Shown piece after piece: positions 1 through 11,906 of a stretch of 64,000 bases of DNA. Source of the DNA: Utricularia gibba (taxonomy: Eukaryota > Streptophyta > Magnoliopsida > Lamiales > Lentibulariaceae). How positions within the stretch are numbered: position 1 is the first letter of the stretch; every line of letters begins with the position of its first letter. Below the pieces are notes generated by a model, which saw only the letters and a program-made list of their open reading frames with translations, did not search any database and had not been told where the DNA came from. The position numbers were made by a program, and so were the translations under genes. The stretch is from contig NEEC01000009.1 of assembly GCA_002189035.1 (NCBI GenBank), forward strand, positions 1,860,001 through 1,924,000, written 5' to 3'.

Positions 1-680
1 TTGTATAGCAGGCCCATACGCGTAACTGGACGGGCGAGTTCTTGAGAATCATGCCCAAGGCCGCGAATCTGACCTGCTCTCCTGCATCTCGACGACGACT
101 TGGGTCATTTTCTTTAGAATTTTGCAATAATTAATCCTTTCAGTTTTAGGATCTTTATGTAAATCAAAAACTGAATGCTATTAGTTCAACCACAAGCAGC
201 GAAACACCTTTTTAGGGTTTTATTCAAATTGTCGGGGAATTGTGCAGGGTTTTAGCCCTTAGTTAGGTTGAGGTTGCTGTAACCAAGAGTTGGCAAACTA
301 GGCCGAAATGGGGTTAATTTGAGGAAGTGATGAAGTGGATGATACTTCACGGTTTCAGCCTATCGTGCTCTCACTTCTCATACGCGGTGGAAAAGCTAAA
401 GTGGAGTTATTTTCAGCGGGCTTTCAATATCGGAGTCGTGGAGAGTTTGCTGCTGGTGCTTGTTGGTAAAGTTTGGATCTTGGTGAGTTTAATTACTGCG
501 GTGAAGAGAGCAAGCCCTGTGTTGCTTCTTTCCCGTTTTTTTCATTGGGGGTACATGAAGTGACTGGGGATGCTTTCTGTGATGTGTGCTCAGACGTGAC
601 AGATATTATGAATGCTACTGAGATACGTGGGTTAACATTCGATTGGTTGAGGTGATACTGCATGGTGGATTAGCTTTTCC
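1..680. other. Spacer and 5' flank of the PPR gene
   Basis: No gene is supported here. The stretch probably holds the promoter and 5' UTR of the PPR gene. A telobox in reverse orientation (TTAGGGTTT) lies at 212-220. The short open frames at 327-655 match nothing I know. Confidence 0.5.
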
Positions 681-2348
681 ATGCGCCTCCCTCATGTGGT
701 AGAACAACTGTCATCGCCGATTCTATGCATTTTGAAAGCTTGCAGGACTGGAGGAGACCTTTTTCAAGTGCACTCCAATATAATACGCAGGGGCTGTGAA
801 CAAGATCATTTTTTGGTTGCCCAGTTCATTTCCTTGTGCGCCACTCTTCTGCCAGCAAATTTTTTGTACATCACCAGTGTTTTCAACTCAGTTAGTGAGC
901 CAAACATTTACCTATATAACATTATGATGAAAATGTGTTGTGAGAGCTCTTCGCTTGATGATTGCTTCTTGTTATTTAGAAGAATGAGACAAAGACCGTG
1001 TGTTCTTCCTGATAAATATACTTTTCCTTCATTCATCAAAGCTTGTGGTAGTGCTGCAGCTTTGAGTGGAGGAAGGATCGTTCATGCGTCAGCCATCAGG
1101 TGTGGAGTTGATACAGATGTGTTTGTGGGATCCAGTTTGATTGATTTCTATGGAAAGTGCAGGGAGACAGATTGTGCACGCAAGGCTTTTGATGAAATGC
1201 ACATAAAAAATGAGGTGTCTTGGACGGCTTTAATGGTAGCATACATATATTCAAGTGATATGGCTGCTGCGATGTGCTTGTTCAATCAAATGCCCCAAAA
1301 GAATCTGGTAACTTGGAATGCAATGATAACAGCATTCATGAAGTTGGGTGATTTGAAGAATGCTCGGAGAGTTTTTGATTTGATGCCACTAAGAGATGAG
1401 GTTTCATATACCGCATTACTCGACGGCTATGGTAAAGCAGGGGATATGGCAGCTGCGAGGTCATTTTTTGATGAGTTGCCCCAGAAGGATTTGGTTTCAT
1501 GGTCCGCCTTGATCTCAGGATATGTACAAAACGGGTACCCATATGAGGCTCTGAAAGTTTATAATGAAATGCGTATGCTGAATGTGAGGCCTGATGAAAT
1601 GGTCATGGTAAGCTTGATGTCTGCTTGTTCCCAAATCGGGTCCCTGGAGCTAGCACAACAGATGGAGTCACATATGCGTGAGGAGTCACTTTATTCAAAA
1701 GGTGCATACTTTGCTGCTGCACTAGTTGATATGAATGCAAAATGTGGGAATATGGAGCGGGCAAGTCTGCTCTTTCAGAGGATGGCTAAACAAGATTTGA
1801 TTTCATATTGCTCAATGATGCAGGGTTTATGCATTCATGGGCGTGTATCTGAAGCACTTGCCCTCTTTGACAGAATGGTCGATGTAGGCATACGCCCGGA
1901 TACCGTAGCCTTCACAGTTGCCTTAACAGCATGTAGTCATGCTGGTCTTGTGAACACAGGATTGCGACTGTTTGACTTAATGACTCAAACATACTCCATT
2001 GTTCCATCTCCAGATCATTACGCATGTATGGTGAACATTCTTGGTAAATCCGGGAAGCTAAAGGCTGCTTATGAGCTTATTATCCACTCGATGTCTGTGG
2101 AACTGCATGCTAGTGCTTGGGGTGCCCTTCTCCGTGCCTGCAAGCTGCACGGGGATGTAGATTTAGGTGAGGAGATTGCTCTCAAACTTTTCCAGATCGA
2201 ACCTCAGAACGCTGGTAATTATGTGCTTTTGTCCAACATCTATGCTGAAGTAGATAGATGGTTGAATGTGTTTCAACTGAGAGACAGAATGAGTGAAAAG
2301 GGAATAAGAAAAGTCCCTGGTGTCACTTATTTAGAGACTGGAGCTTGA
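681..2348 (+). CDS. PLS-type pentatricopeptide repeat protein, At5g37570-like
   Basis: A single exon of 555 residues. It consists of tandem degenerate ~31-36-residue PPR units in which P, L and S forms alternate; recurring signatures are 'VSWTALMVAY', 'NLVTWNAMITAF', 'DLVSWSALISGY' and 'PDTVAFTVALTACSHAG'. It ends in an E-type tail ('SAWGALLRACKLHGD', 'NYVLLSNIYAEVDRW'), with no DYW deaminase domain. PPR proteins of this class bind organellar RNA, often for C-to-U editing. Length, lack of introns and repeat order fit the Arabidopsis At5g37570 group as I remember it. The first ATG in the frame is at 681. An organellar presequence is not obvious in 'MRLPHVVEQLSS', so mitochondrial or plastid targeting is assumed from the family. 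The RNA target cannot be read from the sequence. Confidence 0.9.
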   Translation: MRLPHVVEQLSSPILCILKACRTGGDLFQVHSNIIRRGCEQDHFLVAQFISLCATLLPANFLYITSVFNSVSEPNIYLYNIMMKMCCESSSLDDCFLLFRRMRQRPCVLPDKYTFPSFIKACGSAAALSGGRIVHASAIRCGVDTDVFVGSSLIDFYGKCRETDCARKAFDEMHIKNEVSWTALMVAYIYSSDMAAAMCLFNQMPQKNLVTWNAMITAFMKLGDLKNARRVFDLMPLRDEVSYTALLDGYGKAGDMAAARSFFDELPQKDLVSWSALISGYVQNGYPYEALKVYNEMRMLNVRPDEMVMVSLMSACSQIGSLELAQQMESHMREESLYSKGAYFAAALVDMNAKCGNMERASLLFQRMAKQDLISYCSMMQGLCIHGRVSEALALFDRMVDVGIRPDTVAFTVALTACSHAGLVNTGLRLFDLMTQTYSIVPSPDHYACMVNILGKSGKLKAAYELIIHSMSVELHASAWGALLRACKLHGDVDLGEEIALKLFQIEPQNAGNYVLLSNIYAEVDRWLNVFQLRDRMSEKGIRKVPGVTYLETGA

Positions 2349-3187
2349 CATGCTTTCATCCTTCATGTACCATATTTCGGTTTCTCTGAGAGTTTGTTTC
2401 CATCTCCTAGAAATGTTAATATTTTACTACAGCACTCAGAGAAACAGAGATTGATGGAAATCCTCATTTGGGGTGGGATCAAAGAGTAGTTTTTGTTCGA
2501 TGTTGAGTACTAGTCTGTTGTTGGACACAAAGAACATAACTTTTGAACGGATTTCTTGTTGGTGGATGTATCCCTTAGCTCTGGAACCCAAAAGCCAGTC
2601 CGGCGGTCTCCCTTACAGTACGCATGCACCGCCGCATCGGCCGCCCTCTCGATCTTTTCCGGCGAAGAAGCCGACCGACTTTAGGATTCCTAGTCTCTCC
2701 TCCACTCCCACGAATAATAACATGAAGTGTTGGGTGCCTGCAATCAGTGTATTTATTTATCTTAAAAAAAGTTATTTATGTATAACGTGGGTTGAGAAAA
2801 AAAGGTTAATTATAAAATAAAATATGTATTTCTTTGAATTAAAAACGAAATAATCAATATTTTTATATCAAAAGATCAAGGGACACACTTCCGATTTGAA
2901 CCCTCGCTGTGACAGCAATAGCGCCGCCGTCTTGCTGCCTCTGTTGACGGCGTGAGGCGGGAGACATTTTCTTCTCTTCCGCTCTCTCTCACGAGAAGGT
3001 TGTTCGTTTTTTGTGTTGGCCTACGATGCGCCGACTTGCGGCGTCATAAAATCGATTTCCGAATCGCTTTCCAAGCGCTCTCCTTTTCCACTGTTGGTTG
3101 CTTATTCTTGATTATCTTTTTCTTGTTCTTCAGGTTTCTTTTCACTTGGTAATCAAGAACAGGAGAGCTGCTGAGAGAGAACGAGCC
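2349..3187. other. Spacer between the PPR gene and UTP7
   Basis: It contains the probable 3' UTR of the PPR gene, an AT-rich stretch around 2750-2880, and a pyrimidine-rich leader just before the UTP7 start. I see no coding potential conserved with a family I know. Confidence 0.5.
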
Positions 3188-5894
3188 ATGGGGGTGAAAG
3201 CAGAAACCGTCCGCCCTGCGGTGCTTAAGGTAAGACTTTAAGACCATTTTTTAAGAAAGAGGTTTTTTTTGTTGGCAAGGGGAAGCCGACTCTTTACAAA
3301 AATGGATTATAGCCGAGCGATCCTGAGGAGGAGATGAAGGTTAGCAAGTACCTGAGAGGTGAAGCTGCTGACCTAGGGGTAATTGTTGTTCAATGCTGTT
3401 ACTGAATCATTGTTCCCGGGCTTCCTTCTCTGAGGTGCTTATTTCTCTTAAATGTTTCTCCTCATTTCAGGCATTGAAGGACAAAAAATTGAAGGGTCAG
3501 CTTGCAGTTAGGGAAGAGTTATATGGAAAATCTGCAGTGGCTGCTGCTAAGGCCGAGAAGGTGATTTCCTGTTTTTTATGCTTGCTGTTTTTGTTTTTCT
3601 GTTGTATTCTTATCTATATAATATATGTGGCGTGTAATATCTTTCACAATTCATAGTTAACTAATGTTAAGCCTTTTTACTTCTGTAGTGGCTTATGCCA
3701 AGTGAAGCTGGATTCTTGGAGACGGAGGGTTTAGAGAAGACATGGCGCATCAAACAAGAGGCAATTGCTGGTGAAGTGGGTATCAAGAATTGGAGAGAAC
3801 AATACGACATTGTCTTGCCAGGTTCAGTCATGAGCTTTTGTTGTTATTTGACAGTAGTTTATTTTGTTCGCGTGAAAATGGCTCTTATTCTGTTCTTTTT
3901 TCAATTGGACTCATGAGTTAATAATGTCAGGCAGCAAATAGGTATATATTTTCCTGTTCTTGAATACCCCATGAACTCCAAAAGTGTCTTCTATGAAGAC
4001 GTTTCTGCATGAATCCAGACGCTTCTACTGCCAATCTCCATATTGGTCTTCAGTATATTAGGCCTTTTTAACTAAAATGTTAAATGCACGCCTACAGATC
4101 TTGGTCCCTACACCCTGGACTTTGACATGAGTGGCCGATATATGGCAGTTGCTGGAAGAAAAGGTCATCTTGCCCTGATGGATGCAGAAAAGCTGAAACT
4201 TATTTGCGAAGTTCAGGTGCTAAAAGTTTTTTAGGTTAGCCTGGGAAAGTAAAATTTCCCTTGTGCTAGATGAACTGATTTTCTTTTCTTAACGATTCTG
4301 AGCATTATTGGATGTGGATATCTATGTCTTTTTTAGGTCAGGGAAACTGTACGTGATGCCATACTTCTACACAATTTGAATTTTTTCGCTGCTGCTCAAA
4401 AGAAGTAATCTTTATACATCAGCATGAATTATGGTCGTTATCTTCTTGTGTAGCACTCAATTGAGCTTTTCTCAATATGTTGCAGGTATGTATACATGTA
4501 TGACAAGAGTGGCAAGGAAGTACACTGTTTAAAGGTTAGCAGTTTCTAGTCTTACTGCTTCAATTTACACGTTTTATGAGCAATACACGAATCAAGTTAT
4601 TCTATTTCGAAGTTGATATGTTTAGGCCATCATTCTAGACCATAGAAATCCATCATATTGCGAGTACATTTTCTTCAAGGGTGCCATTTTGATTTCTAGT
4701 TATCTACTTTTGCTGACTGTTTGAGGGCAGGCCTGCAAAGCCCACATAAAACTGTTTGTAGGAGTAACCAATGCTATCCTGCACAACTGAAGAGGAGCAT
4801 GCTTTTGATTGTCTGCTGGTTGATCAAGTTTAATTTTGACAGTTTTTTTTTTCACCTTTCACCAGGAACATGGTGCTGCTGTGAAGCTTCAATTTCTTCA
4901 TAGGCATTTTTTACTATCATCCATAAACAAATTCGGCCAGCTTCATTACCAGGACATTACAACAGGGCAAATGGTAGCCAATTTTCGAACAGGGTTGGGC
5001 CGCTGTGCGGCAATGAATGTCAATCGCTACAATAATGTGGTAGCTGTTGGTCATTCTGGTGGTGTAGTAAGTATGTGGAAGCCTACAAGTTCCGCACCTC
5101 TCGTGAAGATGCTGTGTCACAAAGGGCCAATCAAGGCTCTATCATTCCACCAGAATGGCCATCTCATGGCTACTGCAGGAATAGAAAGGAAGATCAAACT
5201 TTGGGATCTGAGAAAGTTTGAGGTTCTACATGAGATGCCAGGCCAAGTTGAGGTCATGGACTTCAGCCAGAAAGGGTTGCTTGCAACCGGCAACGGATCC
5301 TTTGTTGGAATATATGGCGATTCATCAGGTTCTCAAAGATACAGAAGATACATGACACATTCCATGGCCAAAGGTTACCAAATCCGGTCAGTTTGCTTCA
5401 GGCCATATCTTGATTCTCTGGCTATTGGACATTCACAAGGATTTTCTTCCATATTGGTCCCTGGATCCGGAGAACCCAACTTTGATTCCATGGTTGCAAA
5501 TCCTTACGAAACACTGAAGCAGAGAAATGAGCATGAAGTGCACTCTCTTCTTGATAAGTTGCCCCCAGAGACCATCATGCTGGACCCGTCCAAGATCGGA
5601 ACTGTGCGGGCAACAGGGAAGACACCAAAGCTGAGCAAAGAAATAGATGATGAGCAGGATGCAGCTGTGCAAGAAGCCAAGAACGCTTCTTTGAAGAAGA
5701 AAACGAAAGGCAGGAGCAAGCCAAGCAAAGTAGCGAAAAAGAAACGAGAGAAGGTGGAAAATGCCAAGAAACCATTCCTGGAGCACAAGGCCAAAGAGGA
5801 AGAAACCTTGCGGAAGAAGAGGAAGAGGAGCTCAGAGGAGGCCCCTTTACCAGTTTCTCTACAGCGGTTTGCCAGAAAGCCTCTTGTCTCATGA
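3188..5894 (+). CDS. UTP7: U3 snoRNA-associated protein 7 / WDR46 (BING4) homolog
   Basis: A WD40 protein of the small-subunit processome that acts with U3 snoRNA in early 18S rRNA maturation in the nucleolus. Eight exons: 3188-3229, 3313-3378, 3471-3560, 3689-3821, 4098-4216, 4337-4404, 4486-4534 and 4866-5894, giving 531 residues. The chain opens with 'MGVKAETVRPAVLK'. A conserved block 'WLMPSEAGFLETEGLEKTWR' comes before the propeller. WD-type repeats follow ('LGPYTLDFDMSGRYMAVAG', 'HQNGHLMATAGIERKIKLWD'), then the BING4 C-terminal domain ('GYQIRSVCFRPYLDSLAIGH', 'NPYETLKQRNEHEVHSLLDK'). The tail is Lys/Arg-rich and probably a nucleolar signal. The NOPCHAP1-like gene, also linked to snoRNPs, starts 450 bp downstream on the same strand. 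Confidence 0.93.
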
Positions 5895-6340
5895 CAATCA
5901 TCCTCATGCTTTTAGTTTCACTAATACTATATTTTATTTTATTCATATTTTCTTACAAAAAATTAAGAAAATTTTGCCCTGAATTCTGAATTGTCCCAAT
6001 ATTGTGTTTGCTGCAAGTTTTTGGTGTTTGTCATTCGTTTTTCATTTTCCCAATTTTTTTCCGAAATTCAAAAAACTTCATATTTGATCCTGAAATCAAA
6101 ATTTCGATCAAGTTTTGAAAATATTTTATTTCAAAAAACAATTGAAAATTTTCGAACAGAGCCGGGCCGATAGCCCAATTAAAAGCAGGATATAGTGTAG
6201 TCATCGCGGTTGGGTGCGCCACGGTTAAAAATTTCAGCGGTGACCGAACACAAAGCCGGCGCGATCCTTAAAACCCTGAATTCCCAAATTTAGCAGCCGG
6301 GCAGGGGGGAAGAGATTTCTTGTTACTCTGGGGGAAGATA
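5895..6340. other. Spacer between UTP7 and the NOPCHAP1-like gene
   Basis: AT-rich 3' flank of UTP7, followed by a GC-richer leader with the partial telobox-like string AAAACCCTGAA near 6270. No gene seen. Confidence 0.5.
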
Positions 6341-7555
6341 ATGGTATCCCGCAGCAGCAAGGAGCTGTTGGAGCTGGAAGCAGACGGAGGCAATGGCTCC
6401 GCCGCCTCTCGTTTAGGTGCAATCTTGTTTTGCGTTTTTGTATTTTGCATTGCCATGAGTTTCTTGTCACGAGAGGATTAATGTGTGTTCTCTTGTTTTT
6501 TAGAATCAAAGCTATTGCTTTTCAAGGACAGGAATGTCGGTTGTTCTTCTGCGGTGCCTGGTGTTAAGCCGACATCGTTTCATGTTCCAAAGAGTCGAGG
6601 TAATGTTTTCTTAGCGTCAAAGTCTTTTTTTCCCGAAAAATGTGGGGATGATGTTTTCCGGTGATCCTGTAAACTGTGCCATGCCCTTGACTGGAGGAGC
6701 TCTTTGAGCATATCATGATTCACTGTTGATGCAAGATGTTTAAAATAAAATACAAACTAAGGAGAGAAAAGAGAGTGTAAATTTTGTGTTATGATATTCG
6801 CGAATAGGTATACATAATAGAGTAATTGAGGTATAACAGGTTTGAAGGCCACAGGGGTAGGAGGGATTGCGATCACCATGAACATCATAATGGCATTTTA
6901 GTATTTGATTTTTTTATACAACTGAACTGGAGAAAATTTTTGCCACTTGAATGGCCAGCTTATTTGGCTGAATTCATTTGCAGTATTGGGCCAAGTGAAG
7001 GACTTTCTTGGTGTTATATCAGAATCAAACAAAAAACTCCAACAAGATGCTAAGGTTTGGCTGCGCAACTTGCTTATCTAGGATTTTTGACCCACAATTT
7101 CAGGTTGTTCATCTTATCCTGAAACTCGATGCAGGAAAATCCGGATAATTATGATATTGAAGTCCTTAGTGCACCTGAATCTGAATACATAGAAATGGTA
7201 ATTCTTCGATCCTGATTTTCCATTGAAAGGCATCCTTGGTCTCATTTGGATATTCTTGTGGAAGGATCTGATGCTAGGTATTGCTGATCTTCACACTCCT
7301 GAAGCTGTAGCTGCAGCAGAGGCTGCGTTAGCTGGTCGTTCACTGGCTGGTGCTCATTACAAGTCCAGCAGTGATTCAGACTCAGAAGATCAAGGTAGCT
7401 GTGATGAAGGTGATTCAGAAACCGAAGGCAAGATGAAAGAAAACAGTAAGCCTGACTTGAAGCCTACCGGAAGGTCAAAAACAGACGATGTTGGATGTGA
7501 TGGCATGGGGCACAAGAAGCGAAAACGTTGCCCAAATATTGTTGAGCTCTCTTAG
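6341..7555 (+). CDS. NOPCHAP1 / C12orf45-like snoRNP assembly protein (DUF4598-type)
   Basis: A small acidic protein of 198 residues from five exons: 6341-6416, 6504-6599, 6984-7054, 7135-7197 and 7265-7555. The core reads 'VLGQVKDFLGVISESNKKLQ', then 'ENPDNYDIEVLSAPESEYIE' and 'MDLMLGIADL'. This matches the layout of animal C12orf45/NOPCHAP1, where a KDF-helix is followed by a 'F/Y-x-IE' strand and an 'IQMDVAL'-type motif. In animals that protein links the R2TP co-chaperone to NOP58 during box C/D snoRNP assembly. After the core come 'HTPEAVAAAEAALAGRSLAG', an acidic Ser/Asp/Glu stretch and a basic 'HKKRKR' that could act as a nuclear signal. The family assignment is from motif memory; the function in plants is inferred. 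The last acceptor (at 7264, gtggaag) is weak but gives an unbroken, conserved frame. Confidence 0.75.
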
Positions 7556-8270
7556 CTTGGATTAAAGCCATGGAACAGGCAAGGGACAATGGATGGACTA
7601 TGTAAAAGCACTACCTGAGGATGCAGTGTTTGTTTTTCCAAGGGACAATGCCTAAAAGTTTCACGTCATGGCGTTTGTCTCAGGGACTTGCTGCTCTATC
7701 TTAGCCCTTAGGTAAGTTTTTAAAAACACATGTTTTGGAAGAATTTATCCCTTTTTTCTATGGAATTTTGATTGCCTTCTCCCCCATCCATATTTTCCGT
7801 TCTCTACATGGTTTTGGGATGAATTGCAACTCACTGTTCGTTTGCCGGAACATGTTTTGTTGCATGGGTTCCACAGTTCTTCAGTAATATATCCGCAATC
7901 CTTGCAATGCTTACCCATCGGCGCAGAGGACCAAGTCGCCTAGATCGAAATCCGACAAAAAGTCTGCATCTTCCTCCCCAACACAGGGCGCCGTACAGCT
8001 TCGTCAACCCCCATTCTGGTAACGATGCAGAGGGATGCTCCATTGCTTGCCTTCTCCGGTGCTTCAAGGGCGGGAAAGGAGAAGAGGTCATCACGTGAGG
8101 GCAAAAAAGTAATAAAAAATCATCAAAATTTTCAATTAAATTAAATTAAAAACATGATTTTTCTAAAATTTATGAATATTTAAAAATATATTTTTGTATA
8201 TATATATTTTTTTAAACGAAGTTTTGTTGAGGGGCGTGCCGAGGCTCGATCGAGGGGTGATTTCAGGAAG
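7556..8270. other. Spacer upstream of PEX12
   Basis: Probable 3' UTR of the NOPCHAP1-like gene, a GC-rich patch at 7905-8095 with short open frames on both strands that resemble nothing known, and an AT-rich run at 8110-8215. No gene is supported. Confidence 0.45.
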
Positions 8271-11241
8271 ATGCTGTTTCAGGTGGGAGGACATGGGACG
8301 CGGCCGACGTTCTTCGAGATGGCCGCCGCCCAGCAGTTACCTACCAGTTTGAGGGCTGCTCTCAGTTACTCACTCGGCGTATGTATCCCTTCGAAATCGC
8401 TTTACGGTTAGATTCGAATCAGCGAGCATCAAGTACCCCACATATTTTCTATATTCAGATTTTACGCTGGTGTTTAGTTTGCATTCATGAGTTTTTTACT
8501 GCATTTTTTAGCCTCTAACTGGAAGATTCGAGTTAGGCCAGTGCCTGAAAATTGCTGGCTCTGTTGATTTTGCTATTTGATAATGAAAGAATCATCCGAT
8601 GCTTTGTTTGTATTTGACTATTTTTAACGGTGGATAATATGCTGCCGTATATGAAGTTAATGGATGTTCTTTGCAGGTGCTTGCATTGCGAAGGCCATTT
8701 ATTCATAAGATTCTGGATTATGAAGATGAGTTTTTTGCACTGCTCATGCTTGTTCTTGAAACCCATAGTTTGCGAACCACAGGTTGTGTTTCAGGATAAC
8801 CTCACTTTTTTTTTTTTTTGTTTCTGAATTCGAACCCATCTGATGTAATTATGCTGTAGTTTATTTGGAGAGGGCCAATAGTATATTAGGCAACTGAATG
8901 AAAAATTTACTGAGACAATGCTTATTGGCCAGTATACTGATTGCTGATCTGTTGCTGCATGGTTTTAGCAGATGCTTCTTTTGCTGAGTCTTTGTATGGC
9001 TTACGGAGAAGAGGGGTTAAATTCAAAGTGAAGAAAAGAACCCCGTTGACTGACTCAGTTGATGATATACACCACACTGGGTTGCAAAGAAGGCAAAAAG
9101 TTCTCTCTGTTGCATTTCTGGTAGATCATTCCTCTAATGATTATCTCGATGCATCTTTTAGAGCACTACTTGCTATTGCTCGCTTATTTTAAAATGTAAA
9201 CAAGTCATCATTTGAGGCAGTTCTGGGCTCATGGAAATTTATTTAACTGGAAGAGGCATTGATGAATAATCTGGCATTTCACAGGTTTTATTGCCTTACC
9301 TGAAGTCTAAATTGCAAACAATTTACAATAAAGAAAGAGAAACTACTCTTCAGGCAAGTCTATGGGGAGATATTGATGATAGGCTTGATGAAGCAGATGT
9401 TTCTCTCAGCGAAAATAATTCCTTTGCTTCAAGAATCAACATGCCAGGTGGTGATAACTCTCTCAGCGCTATTTTGCTGAAGAGGCTCAGAAAGACTGTT
9501 GCTGCGTGCTACCCTTGGCTCCATGCGGGAAATGAAGGTGGGTACCTTTTTATTCCATAAATGATTTTGTGTCTGACTAAACATCATTTTTGTATAATAT
9601 ATTAAGGAAATGTTAGTCTGCTCTATGAATTTTTTTCACCGATCCTTGGTGAGCATAAGGCTCATGTCAAGCTTCTCCACGTGAAACCCCTGCCGTTCTT
9701 GTATTCAGGACTATCATTTGCGTACCAGCTTCTGTATTTGTTGGATGCAACTGGGTTCTACTCCTTAGGATTACATGCACTTGGCATACATGTTTGCAGA
9801 GCAACTGGGCAAGAACTGGTACTTTCTGAACTAAATATGGATCTCAAACTCTCTAAACATGCATTTATTTATGAAGCTCATGTTTCAAAATCATAATAAT
9901 GTTGTCTGATGTCATATGAGTTCATGACATGTGCAAATGTTCATTGTATGTTACTTCTGTGTGGTTGATTGGGATGGATCATTTGAATTCATGACAATAC
10001 AACTGTTTGGGACATTGAAATAAATAATAATAAATGATATTTGTTTGTTCTCTTGCTTGTGTGTGGTCCTAGGACCGAAATTTAGTAAGTGTTCCACATC
10101 ACATATACAAAAGTTACTGCTTCAGCTATCACATTATGAGTTATCTGTCATTCTCTTTACTTTATAAGAACTCAGTTTTGAACAGCAAATCTTCAGATTG
10201 GTATGTTGATGAGAACTTATGTAGTTAAAATTTATGACATAGGTTGAATAACTTGAAGTTTCAATATATCAGGATTGTAAATTGGAAACTTATTTAGAGA
10301 TTCCCATTCATAGTCACGCCTTGCATTCTTGTCATGATAGATGGATTCTTCTTCAAGAATTTCTAAAATACGTAGCCGTGAACGTGAAAGACTTCGAGGA
10401 TCTCCTTGGATGAAGGTATTTATGTGTTGCTATCTGAGTCACTTTCTATCAATAAACTGAAACATAGCTGTGCAAACTGAGCCTCCTTCTTTCAACTGGA
10501 CTAACAAGGAATTTCGATGTTCTTACATTGTTATTTTTTTTTTAATCATCAAACAAACACCTTCTATCTCTTGGTCGTGTATGTTTATCCGAATGGTGTT
10601 TCAGGCATTACAAGGCGGTTTGCTTACATGTGCGTATGCTATTCTTGACTATGCTCAGACTGGTCTAATTGCAGCTGTGTTTTTCTTCAAAGTGAGTTTT
10701 CAGTACTCTAGCAGTGCTTTCCACTTTCTTTTTCCCTCTCACCATACCAGAAACATTAAAAATTGTATCTTCATTTTTTGGTACGTAGATGATGGAATGG
10801 TGGTATCAGTCAGCAGAGGAAAGGATGTCAGCTCCAACCGTATATCCACCTCCACCTCCACCTCCTCCTCCCAAGGTTTGCTGCTCTTTGTTCTTCCTTC
10901 TTCTGCTGTATCCTGCAATTAATTATTCCTGTATGGCAATTATCCCATAGGTTGCCAAGGACGGTATCCCCCTACCTTCAGATAAAACACTATGCCCCTT
11001 GTGTGTCCAGAAGCGCGTCAATCCATCAGTCATGGCTGTCTCTGGATTCGTTTTTTGCTACACCTGCATATTCAAGTACACCAACCAGGTAGGTCAGCCA
11101 ATCTTCATTATTTGCAGTCGCACCACAACACTGTCATCTCGAGTTGCTTCCTCTTCTTCCCAACCACAGTACAAGCGGTGCCCGGTCACGCTGATGCCTG
11201 CCACTGTAGACCAAATCAGGAGGCTTTTCCAAGACATGTGA
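8271..11241 (+). CDS. PEX12: Peroxin-12, RING E3 ligase of the peroxisomal import machinery
   Basis: PEX12 sits in the peroxisomal membrane and, with PEX2 and PEX10, ubiquitinates the import receptor PEX5 so that it can be recycled. Ten exons: 8271-8378, 8677-8782, 8972-9120, 9285-9537, 9709-9818, 10341-10415, 10605-10691, 10789-10875, 10951-11088 and 11170-11241, giving 394 residues, close to the Arabidopsis length. The N-terminus 'MLFQVGGHGTRPTFFEMAAA' and 'LALRRPFIHKILDYEDEFFA' are hallmarks of plant PEX12. Hydrophobic segments around 'GLSFAYQLLYLLDATGFYSL' and 'LDYAQTGLIAAVFFFK' come before a poly-proline linker (nine Pro). The C-terminal RING 'LCPLCVQKRVNPSV...FCYTCIFKY...RCPVTLMPAT' has fewer zinc ligands than a classical RING, as is normal for PEX12. 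Confidence 0.95.
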
Positions 11242-11906
11242 GATACATCCAAGAAGAAATGGGAAGCAACCCCAGTTGGGGATTTGTTCAGGGGCGAGGG
11301 TTTCTCACCTTCTGAGCTCACACGAGATTGCGCAAGGATCCAGAACCAAAAAGAATGCGAATCACTTTAGACCCAGTCGCAAATGATGTATTTATTCTTT
11401 TACATGGTAATTGATTTAGGATTTTAGTTATATAGTTTAAAATAAAATGTATTATATGATTTTAGATTTAGAAGGTGTTTGATATATAGGTTTAGATATT
11501 CTATATTTTATAATAATGAAGCGAATTAATAATAAGTTTAATATAAAATATGTTATTTATTTACAAAAATGAAATTAATACAATTGAATAGAAAAGAAAT
11601 ATTTTAATTATTTATATTAATAATACCATATATTAATTATGATTGAGAACATACGTCCAGGGGGTTGAAGCCAAGCTGGGTGTGGGTGACCTGCATTTTG
11701 GGAGGGGCGGCTTTCTTCTTAATGATTCGATCTGCTGCTTAACTACCTCCGCACAACAGCCAACAGCTGCTCCTAACTGCGGTTCGTTTTTTTCATAAAT
11801 AGGGAGCCAGGCGGCGCAGGGTGAGAGGTCTTGTAGCTCGGAGCTTGCTGGCATTCCCCATCGCGGAAGATTCCTCGGCGGAGAACCCAAGGCGAAGCCG
11901 GCGAGG
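11242..11906. other. Spacer between PEX12 and ECR
   Basis: Very AT-rich from 11385 to 11640, then a GC-richer promoter and 5' leader for the enoyl-CoA reductase gene. No gene seen. Confidence 0.5.

Noticed and set aside
3941-3951. A possible 11-nt microexon (AG|GCAGCAAATAG|GT) between UTP7 exons 4 and 5
   Set aside because: Including it puts a stop codon in frame, whereas direct joining of exons 4 and 5 gives the conserved 'VLPDLGPYTLDF'.
5433-5946. Long minus-strand open frames opposite UTP7
   Set aside because: They mirror the Lys-rich 3' exon of UTP7, have no family resemblance, and are antisense shadows.
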